Below, in pieces: positions 46,747 through 55,380 of a stretch of DNA of 64,000 nt (its first letter is position 1; each line of letters starts with the position of its first letter). Below the pieces are notes generated by a model. The model was not told the origin of the DNA and did no database searches. It saw only the letters and a program-made list of their open reading frames with translations. The position numbers and the translations under genes are program-made. The stretch comes from Clostridium gallinarum (lineage in GTDB: Bacteria; Bacillota; Clostridia; Clostridiales; Clostridiaceae): assembly GCF_014836325.1 (NCBI RefSeq), contig NZ_JACSQZ010000006.1, positions 1-64,000 on the forward strand. Direction: 5' to 3'.

Positions 46747-47061
46747 CTAATTATTTAAAGATTTTTCAGTAATTCTTGTCATATGCTTGATTCTTTCTAA
46801 GTCAAGTATTAATATTTCGCGACCTTTTTCAGTAATTTGATATACTTTTCTTCTTTTATCATCACTAGGAACTGGCTTTATGAAACTAAGTTTAATTAAA
46901 TTTTCTATAGCACCATATAATGTACCAGCAGCTAGCCTTACTTCACCATTACTTAAGTCTTCGACTTTTTGCATTATAAGGTATCCGTGAGCAGGTTCTA
47001 GTAAAGCAAGAAGAATATAGAAAGTAGTTTCAGTAAGTGGTAAATTCTTATTTCTTTTCAT
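46747..47061 (-). CDS. PadR-family transcription regulator
   Basis: A 104-residue winged-helix repressor. The family pattern is clear: LTETTFYILLALLEPAHGYL, then GTLYGAIENLIKLSFI and RRKVYQITEKGREIL. It probably represses its own padR-DUF2812 operon and perhaps the divergent channel gene. The ATG at 47061 follows GAGGTG (47070-47065) closely; an upstream GTG at 47067 lies within that site and is rejected. The promoter is packed with operator-like palindromes (47072-47131). Confidence 0.92.
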   Translation of the reverse strand: MKRNKNLPLTETTFYILLALLEPAHGYLIMQKVEDLSNGEVRLAAGTLYGAIENLIKLSFIKPVPSDDKRRKVYQITEKGREILILDLERIKHMTRITEKSLNN

Positions 47062-47071
47062 ATACACCTCT

Positions 47072-47138
47072 ATATAGTTAAACTTTATACAGTTAAACTG
47101 TATAGTTTTATTATATATAGTTATACTGTATATTGCAA
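47072..47138 (-). promoter_or_regulatory. padR promoter with three 17-base operator-like palindromes
   Basis: On the minus strand TTGCAA (47138-47133) and TATAAT (47115-47110) are 17 bases apart. Three related palindromes follow the pattern ATAyAGT-TwA-ACTrTAT: 47115-47131 (fills the spacer), 47087-47103, and a weaker one at 47072-47088. They span the core promoter to just before the ribosome binding site, as expected for autorepression. Confidence 0.8.
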
Positions 47139-47237
47139 CCTAAAATATAAAATATTTATATAGAACGTAGGGTTTTATCATTTTTATTGAATTTACTATA
47201 TAAAATATAAGTAGATAATAAATTGAGAGGTGCTTAT

Positions 47238-48020
47238 ATGAAAGGAAAAACTTTATATGAATTGTTTATAGGGTTATTAGCATTAATGCTTTCTGTTATG
47301 CTTATTTTAGATTTAATGTATAAGCTTCCCTTAATGGTTGTAAAAAGCTTTTATTATATTAATTTTATTGTAAGTATCTTATTCTTATGTGATTATATAA
47401 TAAGAATAATTATTTCTAAGAAAAAGATAAATTTTATCATTAATAACATTGTAGATTTTCTTTCTACAATTCCTTTTATAGTTATTGGAATTGCAATTTT
47501 GAGATTAGATATATTAAACTTTATAAATTTAAAAGTAAGGATAGAAATAGTAAAAGTAATATTGTTAATTATTTTAATTATTAAGTTTAAGAATAAAATT
47601 AAAGAAACAGTCAAAGTTAATAAATTTAACTACTTATTAATTGTAACGACAATTATAATAGTGTTAGGAGCAGTTATAATTTCATTACTTGAGGATATGA
47701 CCTTTGGGGATGCAATTTGGTGGAGCTTTGTTACTTTTACTACTGTTGGATATGGGGATGTATTATTGACAACTAGTTTAGGAAGATTAGTTGCTATAAT
47801 TCTTATGATTTTTGGAATAGGTTTTATAGGAATAACAACAAGCACTATAGCTGCTTATATTGTGAATAAAGATATAAGAAGGGATAAAAAAAGAAATTTT
47901 AGAGATGAAACCATAGAATTTATTAAATACAGAATAGATAATTTAGATAATATTTCAGACGAAGAGTTAGATAATATATACAAAACCTTAAGGGTTTTAA
48001 GAGAAAATAAGAAAGGATAG
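47238..48020 (+). CDS. Potassium channel with TVGYGD selectivity filter
   Basis: A 260-residue membrane protein. Several helices in the N-terminal part resemble the voltage-sensor-like ion transport fold (FLCDYIIRIII, FLSTIPFIVIG, LNFINLKVRIEIVKVILL). A pore loop follows, TFGDAIWWSFVTFTTVGYGD, then the last pore helix. The cytosolic C-terminus is a charged helix (about residues 215-258). It should conduct K+. Start ATG at 47238 has GAGAGGTG at 47225-47232. It is divergent from padR and 13 bases before the GH8-like gene. Confidence 0.88.
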   Translation: MKGKTLYELFIGLLALMLSVMLILDLMYKLPLMVVKSFYYINFIVSILFLCDYIIRIIISKKKINFIINNIVDFLSTIPFIVIGIAILRLDILNFINLKVRIEIVKVILLIILIIKFKNKIKETVKVNKFNYLLIVTTIIIVLGAVIISLLEDMTFGDAIWWSFVTFTTVGYGDVLLTTSLGRLVAIILMIFGIGFIGITTSTIAAYIVNKDIRRDKKRNFRDETIEFIKYRIDNLDNISDEELDNIYKTLRVLRENKKG

Positions 48021-48033
48021 AATATAAAATATT

Positions 48034-49164
48034 ATGAAAAATAGAATTAAAATTATAGTTATTGGCTTAATTATAATATTAAGTGCATCATACATAGGTT
48101 ATGTAAATTTATATAAGTATATAAAAAAGGTGGATTTACCTTCAGTTATATCTACTGAGGAAATTTCAAGAGAAGAGGGCTTATTATTAAATTTTATTAA
48201 TAATAAATTAATGAATGATAAGGGGGGAATATATACTAACTATAGCAATAAAAAAACAGAGGGTGATTTAACTAAGGGACATGATATACTATCTGAATCA
48301 CAAGGTATTATCTTAAATTACTATTTATATAATAATGATGAAATAGAATATGAAAATATTTTTAAATATATTAAAGAAAATATGATATTAAAAAATGGAC
48401 TAATAAGTTGGAGGATTGAAGAAAATCAGCCTTCTAATGTTTCAGCAACTATAGATGATTTAAGAATAGCAAGATCTTTAATTTTAGCAAGTAATGAATT
48501 TAATAGTTTAAAATATAGATATTATGGTCTTAAAATTGCAAATGGAATTAAGGAAAATTTAGTTATAGATAATAGGTTAATAGATTTTGAAGATGGATAT
48601 GGCAAAAGTAATGTAACTACTTTATGTTATTTAGATTTATATGCAATGGATATACTATCTTTATTTGATGAAGATTGGAAGAATATATATAATAAATCTT
48701 TTGAAATTATTAATAATGGTTTTATAAGTAATGAGCTACCTTTATATAGAAAGTTCTATGATGGAGATAAGGAAGCTTATGATAATGAAGAAAAAGCAGA
48801 TACATTATTATCTATATTAGTTATTTTAAATAAGGCAGAAGTACATGAAGATGTAAGTGAAAGTGTGAATTGGCTAAAAAGTAGATTAAAATGGTATGGT
48901 TATATTTCAACAACTTATGATATTAATACAATGGAAGAAAGTAGAGTAGAATCAACATCTATTTATGCAAACCTAGCTTTAATAGGAAAAGTTATAAATG
49001 ATAAAGAGCTGTATGATTTATCAATAAAGAAAATGAAAAACTTTCAAGTTCTAAATATAGAAAGTGATATTTATGGAGCTTTTGGCTATGAAACTTCTAA
49101 TGAAGTGTATTCTTATGATAATTTAAATGCATTATTAGCTTTTAGAAGAGATTTTAATAAATAA
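48034..49164 (+). CDS. GH8-like exported glycoside hydrolase
   Basis: A 376-residue protein with one N-terminal membrane segment (about residues 6-25), so secreted or membrane-anchored. The rest looks like an (alpha/alpha)6 barrel of GH8 type: HDILSESQGIILNYYL holds the candidate general acid Glu88, and NVSATIDDLRIARSLILA holds the acidic pair at 141-142 in the position of the GH8 DADL motif. These relatives act on beta-1,4-glucans or exopolysaccharides. Assignment rests on motifs alone. Start is ATG at 48034 with GAAAGGA upstream. It may be cotranscribed with the channel gene. Confidence 0.7.
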   Translation: MKNRIKIIVIGLIIILSASYIGYVNLYKYIKKVDLPSVISTEEISREEGLLLNFINNKLMNDKGGIYTNYSNKKTEGDLTKGHDILSESQGIILNYYLYNNDEIEYENIFKYIKENMILKNGLISWRIEENQPSNVSATIDDLRIARSLILASNEFNSLKYRYYGLKIANGIKENLVIDNRLIDFEDGYGKSNVTTLCYLDLYAMDILSLFDEDWKNIYNKSFEIINNGFISNELPLYRKFYDGDKEAYDNEEKADTLLSILVILNKAEVHEDVSESVNWLKSRLKWYGYISTTYDINTMEESRVESTSIYANLALIGKVINDKELYDLSIKKMKNFQVLNIESDIYGAFGYETSNEVYSYDNLNALLAFRRDFNK

Positions 49165-49170
49165 CTTAAA

Positions 49171-49253
49171 TCCTTCAGTTTGCAAAGGGATAAACATTGT
49201 GTGAGGTTGACTTGGAGCGCATGGGAGGGAACGAGGAATATAATGTTTATCTT
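49171..49253 (+). repeat. Family I structured repeat, copy 2
   Basis: It starts 7 bases after the GH8-like stop. TCCTTCAGTTTGC is followed by a stem (GATAAACATT with AATGTTTATC) enclosing GAGGTTGACTTGGAGCGC and a GAGG-rich segment. The 5' hairpin module present in other copies is missing. Confidence 0.75.
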
Positions 49254-49349
49254 TTTTATGTAAGGTATATTTAAAAAGTTTTAATAATTTTATTGATTTA
49301 GGTGAAAAATAAAGTTATTACTAAAGATAAGCCTTATATGGAGGGAAAA

Positions 49350-51503
49350 ATGAAAAATATATTTAAAATATTTATTAGAGATTTAAAAAGTGTTTTAAAA
49401 AATTGGGTTGCATTAATAATTATATTAGGACTTATTGTACTACCGTCTTTATATGCTTGGTTTAATATAAGAGCAAGTTGGGACCCTTATGGGAATACTG
49501 GTGGTATAAAGGTTGCTATTGTTAATAATGATAAGGGGGGAAATCTTCAAGATAAGTTTATAAGTATTGGAGATGAGCTTGTAGAAAAACTTAGAGAAAA
49601 TACGAGTTTAGGATGGCAGTTTGTTTCTGAAGAAGAAGGGAATATTGGAGTTGAAAGAGGAAAATATTATGCAACTATAATAATTCCTGAAGAGTTTACA
49701 GAAGAAACCTTATCAATAGTTAATAGGCCAATTAAAAGGCCAATATTAATATATAAGGTTAATGAAAAGAGCAATGCTATTGCACCAAAAATAACTGATA
49801 AGGGAGTTACTACAATAAAGTCGCAGGTTGATAGTAATATAATTGAAACTGTAGATGGGGTAATATTTAAGATACTAAATGAAGCAGGAGTTAGTTTAGA
49901 AGGGTCTAAGGATAAAATATTAAAGCTTATGAATGGAATTATTAGCTTAAATGAAAGAATACCTGAAATTGAAAATATAATAAATGAGGCAGCAGATGGA
50001 AGCTTAAAAGCAGAAGGTTTAGTAGAAAAAGCAAAAGAAAATCTTCCATTATTAGATGAGACTTTGTCTTCAAGTGATAGTTTATTAGTTGATACTAAAA
50101 ATGCTTTAGAAAAGTCAAAAGGAGCATTAAAAGAAGTAGCACCAGTAGTAAAATCTGATTTAGAATTAGTAAATAGAGAACTTAATAATTTAGAAGGTAT
50201 TATTAACTCACTTATAAATACTACTATAGATAAAAATGCTATTATAAATGGACTTGATAATATTAGTATTAAATTTGGAGAAATAAATAGTAAGATTAAT
50301 AGTGTTTTAAAAGCATTAGAGCCATTATCTAAGTTTAATGAAAATATAAAAGAAATAGTTAATGATTTAAATTTAGCAAGTTCTAAAATAAATTCAGCAA
50401 TAGACATTATTGGAAACATACAAAGTGAAATTAATAATGCAAAACCTATAGATAAAACTAAACTTCAAGAAATTAAAACTTTAATAGAAAGTAATAAAAG
50501 TATAATAAACAATATTTTAAATAATTATGATTCTACATATATTCCAGCTATAAATAACGCAATAGATGAACTAACTAATATTAGTGATAATAGTATTAAG
50601 CTTATAGGAGAAGCAAGAGAAGCTATTCCAGATATAAATAGTTTGCTTGATACTTTAGATAAAGCATTAAATTTAGGAATGGAAGATATAGAAAAACTAA
50701 GAAATGAAATGCCAACTATAAAGAGTAGCTTAGGAGAAATATCAAGGAAATTATCAACAATAAATAACGAAGGTGAAATAGATAAATTATTATCTCTTTT
50801 AAAAAATGATTGGGAAGCTGTAAGTGAGTTTTTAGCAAGTCCTGTAGAAATTGAAGAAGAAATATTATTTTCTATTCCTAACTATGGATCAGCTATGTCA
50901 CCATTTTATTCAACTTTAGCTTTATGGGTAGGATCCCTAATATTAGTTTCACTTTTAACTACTGAACCCCATGGATTTAAAGAAAAAATTAAATTTAAAC
51001 CTTATGAAAAATACTTTGGAAAGTTATTAACCTTTGGAGTTATAGGAATGTGTCAAACAATAATTCTTACCTTAGGAGATTTGTATTTATTAAAATGCTA
51101 TGTATTAAATAAATGGCTATTTATAGGCGTCAGTATATTAAGTAGTATAATATTTATTATTATAGTCTATACATTAGTATCTATATTTGGAAATGTAGGA
51201 AAGGCACTAGCAGTAATATTATTAGTTATACAAGTAGCTGGAGCAGGAGGAACCTTCCCAGTAGAAGTAATGCCAAGTTTCTTTAAAAAAGTAAATCCAT
51301 TACTACCTTTTACCTATGCAATTTCAGCAATGAGAGAAGCAGTAGCAGGTATAGTTAAAGAAAACCTAACTAGAGATATACTTATGCTTTTAAGCTATGG
51401 AGTAATATTTATAATAATAGGATTATTCTTAAAAGGGCCTATTAATAAGGCAAGTAAGAAATTTATAGAAAAATTAAATGAAAGTGGACTGATAGGACAC
51501 TAA
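49350..51503 (+). CDS. YhgE/Pip-family membrane protein
   Basis: A 717-residue membrane protein. One N-terminal membrane helix (about residues 15-35, WVALIIILGLIVLPSLYAWF) is followed by a large extracellular coiled-coil-rich region (about 40-520), rich in ISKLNEI-type heptads and asparagine. About five or six C-terminal helices of the ABC-2 transporter type follow. The family includes the Lactococcus phage infection protein Pip and Bacillus YhgE; its role is in export or envelope function. The ATG at 49350 has GGAGGG at 49340-49345; a GTG at 49302 lacks one. YhgE proteins often sit near PadR or TetR regulators. Confidence 0.88.
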   Translation: MKNIFKIFIRDLKSVLKNWVALIIILGLIVLPSLYAWFNIRASWDPYGNTGGIKVAIVNNDKGGNLQDKFISIGDELVEKLRENTSLGWQFVSEEEGNIGVERGKYYATIIIPEEFTEETLSIVNRPIKRPILIYKVNEKSNAIAPKITDKGVTTIKSQVDSNIIETVDGVIFKILNEAGVSLEGSKDKILKLMNGIISLNERIPEIENIINEAADGSLKAEGLVEKAKENLPLLDETLSSSDSLLVDTKNALEKSKGALKEVAPVVKSDLELVNRELNNLEGIINSLINTTIDKNAIINGLDNISIKFGEINSKINSVLKALEPLSKFNENIKEIVNDLNLASSKINSAIDIIGNIQSEINNAKPIDKTKLQEIKTLIESNKSIINNILNNYDSTYIPAINNAIDELTNISDNSIKLIGEAREAIPDINSLLDTLDKALNLGMEDIEKLRNEMPTIKSSLGEISRKLSTINNEGEIDKLLSLLKNDWEAVSEFLASPVEIEEEILFSIPNYGSAMSPFYSTLALWVGSLILVSLLTTEPHGFKEKIKFKPYEKYFGKLLTFGVIGMCQTIILTLGDLYLLKCYVLNKWLFIGVSILSSIIFIIIVYTLVSIFGNVGKALAVILLVIQVAGAGGTFPVEVMPSFFKKVNPLLPFTYAISAMREAVAGIVKENLTRDILMLLSYGVIFIIIGLFLKGPINKASKKFIEKLNESGLIGH

Positions 51504-51506
51504 TAT

Positions 51507-51674
51507 AAGATTGCATAGCAATCTTATAAATTAAGAATTAAGAATGAAAAATGAAGAATTTAGGAGGTTTTGCTACAGCAAAACTTAATTTCAATTGTGC
51601 ATAGCACATTCTTTTCAAAAATCTGAAGGATTTTTTTCTTTAATTTTTCATTCTTAATTTTAAATTTTTCATTT
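51507..51674 (+). repeat. Family II hairpin repeat, copy 4
   Basis: It begins 3 bases after the YhgE/Pip stop. AAGATTGC-ATA-GCAATCTT (51507-51525) is followed by TTAAGAATTAAGAATGAAA. TTTTGC-TACA-GCAAAA, GTGC-ATA-GCAC and AAATCT-GAA-GGATTT hairpins come next, and then a TTTTCATTCTTAATTTTAA-like right end. Confidence 0.75.
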
Positions 51675-52188
51675 AAATTATGTGTTCGATAATAGAGTTT
51701 ATTTCTTTTATTTCCTTGTCTGTGTAAGTTTCTATTTTATAGTCATATGAGTAATCGTCTAATGCTCTTTCTGTTTTATGGTTATTTTGTTCTGTTGTTA
51801 AATTACTTTTATAATCTAATCTAGTTATATGTATAGAAATAGTTTCCCCTATGGCTCTTAAACATTCTATTTCCTTAGGAAATCTTGCATCTGGTATTAT
51901 AGCTATATCAAAATCATCTTTAGATAAGTTCAGTATTTGAAGTAGTTCATTAATCAAGAACATCTCGTCTTGTTCTCTCATTTTATCTCCTAATTTTTGA
52001 AGAATATCTCTACCAATATCATCTTTAACTCCATTCCAATTATAGACTTGAGTTGCAACCATTTTTAAGTAATCAGCATAATGAATTATAAAAACTTTTT
52101 TTCCTTTGCTTTCTAGTATAAATTTAAGCTTTTTTGCAAGAGTGTCTTTACCATGTCCTGCACCACCAGAAATTGATATACATTTCAT
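51673..52188 (-). CDS. P-loop kinase, deoxynucleoside monophosphate kinase-like
   Basis: A 171-residue P-loop protein. The Walker A motif is GGAGHGKDT (residues 8-16). FDIAIIPDARFPKEIECLRA at about 114-133 resembles the strand and LID region of phage-type dNMP kinases. A C-terminal RALDDYSYDYKIETY segment fits the same group. It may phosphorylate dNMPs or a related nucleotide. No phage genes surround it. The ATG has GAGGAC upstream on the minus strand; its stop lies at the edge of the family II repeat. Confidence 0.75.
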   Translation of the reverse strand: MKCISISGGAGHGKDTLAKKLKFILESKGKKVFIIHYADYLKMVATQVYNWNGVKDDIGRDILQKLGDKMREQDEMFLINELLQILNLSKDDFDIAIIPDARFPKEIECLRAIGETISIHITRLDYKSNLTTEQNNHKTERALDDYSYDYKIETYTDKEIKEINSIIEHII

Positions 52189-52237
52189 TAATATGTCCTC
52201 CTTGGCATCATATAATATATGAGATAACTTTTAGAAA

Positions 52238-52363
52238 GTTATAAAAATGTTATCTAGTGAATAACATTTTTAATTTCATTCCTTCAGTTAGCAAAGAGAT
52301 AAACATTGTATGAGGTTGACTTGGAGCGTATGCGACGGAGCAAGGAATATAATGTTTATCTCT
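52238..52363 (+). repeat. Family I structured repeat, copy 3
   Basis: A 5' hairpin (AAAAATGTTA at 52243-52252 with TAACATTTTT at 52262-52271) is followed by CCTTCAGTTAGC. The closing stem GAGATAAACATT with AATGTTTATCTC encloses GGTTGACTTGGAGCGTATGC and GACGGAGCAAGG. Confidence 0.8.
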
Positions 52364-52389
52364 TATTTTATTACTTAGGAAATTATATC

Positions 52390-52546
52390 TATGTACAAAT
52401 TGTAGATAATTTTATCAGAATAGTAAAATTCGTAGTGTAAGAATTAGAGTTCTTATAATTTCCTTCCTTCAGTTTGGAAGTGTTAAAATATCATAGCAAG
52501 GTGACTTGGAGCTGTAAGGCGGAACCTGATATGATACTTTAACACT
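52390..52546 (+). repeat. Family I structured repeat, copy 4
   Basis: The core at 52466-52546 has CCTTCAGTTTGG, a closing stem AGTGTTAAAATATCATA with TATGATACTTTAACACT, and the central GCAAGGTGACTTGGAGC with GGAACC. The upstream flank (from about 52390) aligns with copy 1. It belongs to the subtype that has the TGTTAAA stem. Confidence 0.8.
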
Positions 52547-52663
52547 TTTTTTATATTAAAATTATAAAAATACTTATATATATTAATAAGTTTCTTAAAG
52601 ATTATATCATAACATATTTATAATTATTGAAAAATATATTATAATAAATTAAAATTATATTAT

Positions 52664-52749
52664 GCGGATGTGGCGGAATGGCAGACGCATCATCTTGAGG
52701 GGGTGACGGGGGTATCCTCGTGCGGGTTCAAGTCCCGCCATCTGCACCA
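52664..52749 (+). tRNA. tRNA-Leu, anticodon GAG
   Basis: The acceptor stem is GCGGATG (52664-52670) with CATCTGC (52739-52745), discriminator A, and an encoded CCA. The anticodon stem TCATC/GGTGA encloses the loop TTGAGGG, so the anticodon is GAG, reading CUU and CUC. A long variable arm (GACGGGGGTATCCTCGT) and TPsiC arm with GGTTCAAGTCCC support a type II leucine tRNA. A weak promoter, TTGAAA (52627-52632) with TAAAAT (52650-52655), lies before it. It stands alone, without other tRNAs. Confidence 0.97.
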
Positions 52750-52796
52750 ATTTATAGATTTTAGATTAAGAATATAAATTAATAGATAGTAAAAAG

Positions 52797-52827
52797 AAAG
52801 GTCAGAGTATATTTTATTCTGACTTTT
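52797..52827 (+). terminator. Terminator after tRNA-Leu
   Basis: GTCAGA (52801-52806) pairs with TCTGAC (52818-52823), followed by TTTT. Confidence 0.7.
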
Positions 52828-52840
52828 ATAATTTTCAACA

Positions 52841-52920
52841 TTTAGTTGTAAATATTGAAATATCATAGTAAGGTGAATTGGAGCTGGAAGGCAGATCCTG
52901 GATATGATGCTTTAACACTT
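52841..52920 (+). repeat. Family I structured repeat, copy 5 (degenerate)
   Basis: It resembles copies 1 and 4 but has changed in the CTTCAGTTTG box (TTTAGTTGTA) and one arm. The core AAGGTGAATTGGAGCTGGAAGG and the right arm GATATGATGCTTTAACACTT remain. An in-frame extension of the next gene into it is not real coding. Confidence 0.7.
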
Positions 52921-52956
52921 TTATTATTATTTATAATAAGTTATAGGAGAATTATT

Positions 52957-53613
52957 ATGGAAAAAATAGATTATAAAAAGAAATATAAGGAGTTATATTT
53001 ACCTAAAACAAGTCCTATGGAAATATTAGTGCCTAAAATGAACTTTATAATGGTTGATGGAAAAGGAGATCCTAATGATAAAGAAGGGGAGTATCCAAAG
53101 GCAATTGAGTTGTTATATGCTATATCATATACAATAAAGATGAATAAGGAAATTAGAAAAGAAATAGAAGGATATTTTGATTATGTTGTTCCACCTCTAG
53201 AAGGGTTATGGTGGTTAGAAGATGATGACATGGATTTTAGTAAAAAACATAAATATATTTGGACATCTATGATAAGACAACCTGAATTCGTTACTAAGGA
53301 AATTTTTGAACTTGCTTGTAATGAAGTTAAAAAGAAAAAGCCTAATTTAGATGTAAGTAAAGCAAGATTTGAAGTTTTTAACGAAGGATTATGTGTCCAA
53401 TGTATGCATATTGGTTCTTTTGATGAGGAATATAAAACTACTGCTAAAATGGATGAGTATATTAAAGAAAATAACTTAATTGATGATATATGCGGAGTTT
53501 ATGAAGATGGAAAAATAAAAAGACATCATGAAATATATTTATCAGATCCAAGGAGATGTAGTGTAGAAAAAATGAAAACTGTAATTAGACATCCTGTAAG
53601 AAGGAATGTGTAA
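52957..53613 (+). CDS. GyrI-like small-molecule-binding domain protein
   Basis: A 218-residue protein of the stand-alone GyrI-like type. YLPKTSPMEILVPKMNFIMV, then GKGDPN and the PEFVTKEIFELACNEVKKKK segment are typical. FEVFNEGLCVQCMHIGSFD and EIYLSDPRRC fit the second repeat. These bind small hydrophobic or toxic ligands, and some hydrolyse them. The ATG at 52957 with AGGAGA is preferred; the same frame stays open upstream to 52855 but only through the repeat element. Function here is unknown. Confidence 0.82.
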   Translation: MEKIDYKKKYKELYLPKTSPMEILVPKMNFIMVDGKGDPNDKEGEYPKAIELLYAISYTIKMNKEIRKEIEGYFDYVVPPLEGLWWLEDDDMDFSKKHKYIWTSMIRQPEFVTKEIFELACNEVKKKKPNLDVSKARFEVFNEGLCVQCMHIGSFDEEYKTTAKMDEYIKENNLIDDICGVYEDGKIKRHHEIYLSDPRRCSVEKMKTVIRHPVRRNV

Positions 53614-53690
53614 TTTTGCCTAAGTATATTTTAATATGTTATTATTAAATAAAGTAATAAAATTTAAGCGTAAGATAAATTGGAGGAAAT

Positions 53691-54323
53691 ATGATAAAAG
53701 CAGTATTATTTGATTTAGATGGAACATTATTAGATACAAATGAATTAATATATAGTTCTTTTGTAAAGACTTTTAAGGATAAATTACAAATGGAATTATC
53801 AAGAGAAGAAATAGTAGATTTTTTTGGTAGACCATTAGGAGAGCCTTTTAAAAAATATGCTAAAAGAGATAATGTTGATGATTTAGTTGCTTATTATAGA
53901 GAATATAATGAAGCTATACATGACACAATGTGTTTTGCCTTTGATGGTGTTAAAGAACTATTAGATGGATTAAAGGAAAGAAATATAAAAATCGGAATAG
54001 TTACTTCAAAAAGAGCAGAGCTTGCAATTAGAGGAATGAAGGTAGCTGGAATATATGATTATATGGATGTAATTATTACTCCAGAATCTACAGAATTACA
54101 TAAGCCTAATCCAGATCCATGTTTAAAGGCTTGTAGTGATTTAGGTATAGAACCTAATGAAGCAATGATGGTTGGAGATAGTATTTATGATATATATTCT
54201 GGAAAATCAGCTGGATGTAAAACTTGTGGAGTAAATTATACTTTTATTGGATTAGATACTTTAAAAGCTTCAGAGCCAGATTATTTAATAGATAGACCAG
54301 AAGATATATTAAAATTAATATAG
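53691..54323 (+). CDS. HAD-family phosphatase, PpaX/phosphoglycolate phosphatase-like
   Basis: A 210-residue HAD hydrolase. Motif I DLDGTLLDTN with nucleophile Asp8, motif II VTSKR, motif III with HKPNPDP and motif IV MVGDSIYDI are all present. The cap is small and helical. Substrate could be pyrophosphate (PpaX) or phosphoglycolate; sequence alone does not decide. GGAGG lies just upstream of the ATG. The 2-hydroxyacid dehydrogenase starts 19 bases later, so the pair is probably an operon, which hints at phosphoglycolate/glycerate metabolism. Confidence 0.88.
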   Translation: MIKAVLFDLDGTLLDTNELIYSSFVKTFKDKLQMELSREEIVDFFGRPLGEPFKKYAKRDNVDDLVAYYREYNEAIHDTMCFAFDGVKELLDGLKERNIKIGIVTSKRAELAIRGMKVAGIYDYMDVIITPESTELHKPNPDPCLKACSDLGIEPNEAMMVGDSIYDIYSGKSAGCKTCGVNYTFIGLDTLKASEPDYLIDRPEDILKLI

Positions 54324-54342
54324 TAATTTTGGAGGGTAATAG

Positions 54343-55302
54343 ATGAAAAACATAGTTATTTTAGATGGACAAACTCTAGGTAATTTAGATTTTGATGCAT
54401 TAAAGGAATTTGGAAATGTAGTTAATTATGATACTACAAAACCAGAAGAAGTAATAGAAAGAATTAAGGATGCTCATATAGTATTAACTAATAAGGTAGT
54501 ATTAAATGAAAATAACTTAAAAGAAGCTAAAAGTTTAGAACTTATATGTGAAACTGCAACAGGCTTTAATAATATAGATATAGTTTATGCAAAGAATAAT
54601 AATATTGCAGTAACAAATGTAGCTGGATATTCTACTAATACAGTGGCACAACATACTTTTGCTACAGTTTTATCTTTATATGATAAGCTTGCGTATTATG
54701 ATAATTTTGTAAAATCAGGAGAATATGCACAAAGTACTTTATTTACAAATGTAAGTAATCCATTTTATGAACTTGAAGGTAAGACTTGGGGAATAATTGG
54801 ACTTGGAGCTATTGGAAGAAGAGTTGCTAAGATAGCAGAAGCTTTTGGTGTAAATGTAATTTATTATTCTACATCAGGAAAAAATTCAAATAGCGACTAT
54901 AAAAGAGTTGAATTTAATGAGCTTTTAGAAACTTCAGATATAATTTCTATTCATGCACCATTAAATGATGATACTAAGGGATTAATTAATTATGAGGCTC
55001 TTAAGAAAATGAAGAAAAATTCTATACTAGTTAATATGGGAAGAGGACCTATAGTTGTGGAGAAAGACCTTGCAAAGGCAATAGATGAAGAACTTATTGC
55101 TGGAGCTGCTTTAGATGTTTTTGAAGTAGAACCTATAGCTTTAGATAATCCTTTAGTTTCAGTTAAGAATAAGGATAGATTGGTTTTAACTCCTCATATT
55201 GCTTGGGCTAGTGTAGAAGCAAGAAATAGATTGTTTAAAGAAGTCATAAATAATATAAAAGCCTTTTATAATGGTGAAATAAGAGGAAGAGTAGAATTAT
55301 AA
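54343..55302 (+). CDS. D-isomer-specific 2-hydroxyacid dehydrogenase
   Basis: A 319-residue NAD(P)-dependent dehydrogenase. The Rossmann motif GLGAIGRRVAK is near residues 150-160. Catalytic Arg (NMGRGPIVVEKDL region), Glu (FEVEPI) and His (LTPHIAWAS) are visible. The branch is closest to hydroxypyruvate/glycerate dehydrogenases; substrate is an inference. GGAGGG precedes the ATG. It follows the HAD gene and lies upstream of the leuA T-box, but has its own transcription. Confidence 0.9.
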   Translation: MKNIVILDGQTLGNLDFDALKEFGNVVNYDTTKPEEVIERIKDAHIVLTNKVVLNENNLKEAKSLELICETATGFNNIDIVYAKNNNIAVTNVAGYSTNTVAQHTFATVLSLYDKLAYYDNFVKSGEYAQSTLFTNVSNPFYELEGKTWGIIGLGAIGRRVAKIAEAFGVNVIYYSTSGKNSNSDYKRVEFNELLETSDIISIHAPLNDDTKGLINYEALKKMKKNSILVNMGRGPIVVEKDLAKAIDEELIAGAALDVFEVEPIALDNPLVSVKNKDRLVLTPHIAWASVEARNRLFKEVINNIKAFYNGEIRGRVEL

Positions 55303-55328
55303 AATTAATAAAGAATTCCTAGAAATGT

Positions 55329-55357
55329 TTGACAAATTATAAATAATATAGTATATT
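55329..55357 (+). promoter_or_regulatory. SigA promoter of the leuA T-box leader
   Basis: TTGACA (55329-55334) and TATATT (55352-55357) with exactly 17 bases between. Confidence 0.88.
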
Positions 55358-55380
55358 ACTAATTAAATCAATAAATAAAA

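Noticed and set aside
49667-50419. Long minus-strand open frame of 250 codons within the YhgE/Pip gene
   Set aside because: It is antisense to a clearly coding frame, has no binding site, and its composition (Ser/Ile/Leu rich) is what the reverse of an Asn/Lys/Glu-rich coiled coil gives.
52238-52920. Possible CRISPR array from closely spaced repeats
   Set aside because: Three family I copies are near each other but are 80-160 bases long, each with internal stems, irregular spacing and no equal-length spacers. No cas genes are present.
52855-52956. Upstream in-frame extension of the GyrI-like protein
   Set aside because: It runs through family I repeat copy 5 and its residues come from the repeat. 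The ATG at 52957 has a proper ribosome binding site.
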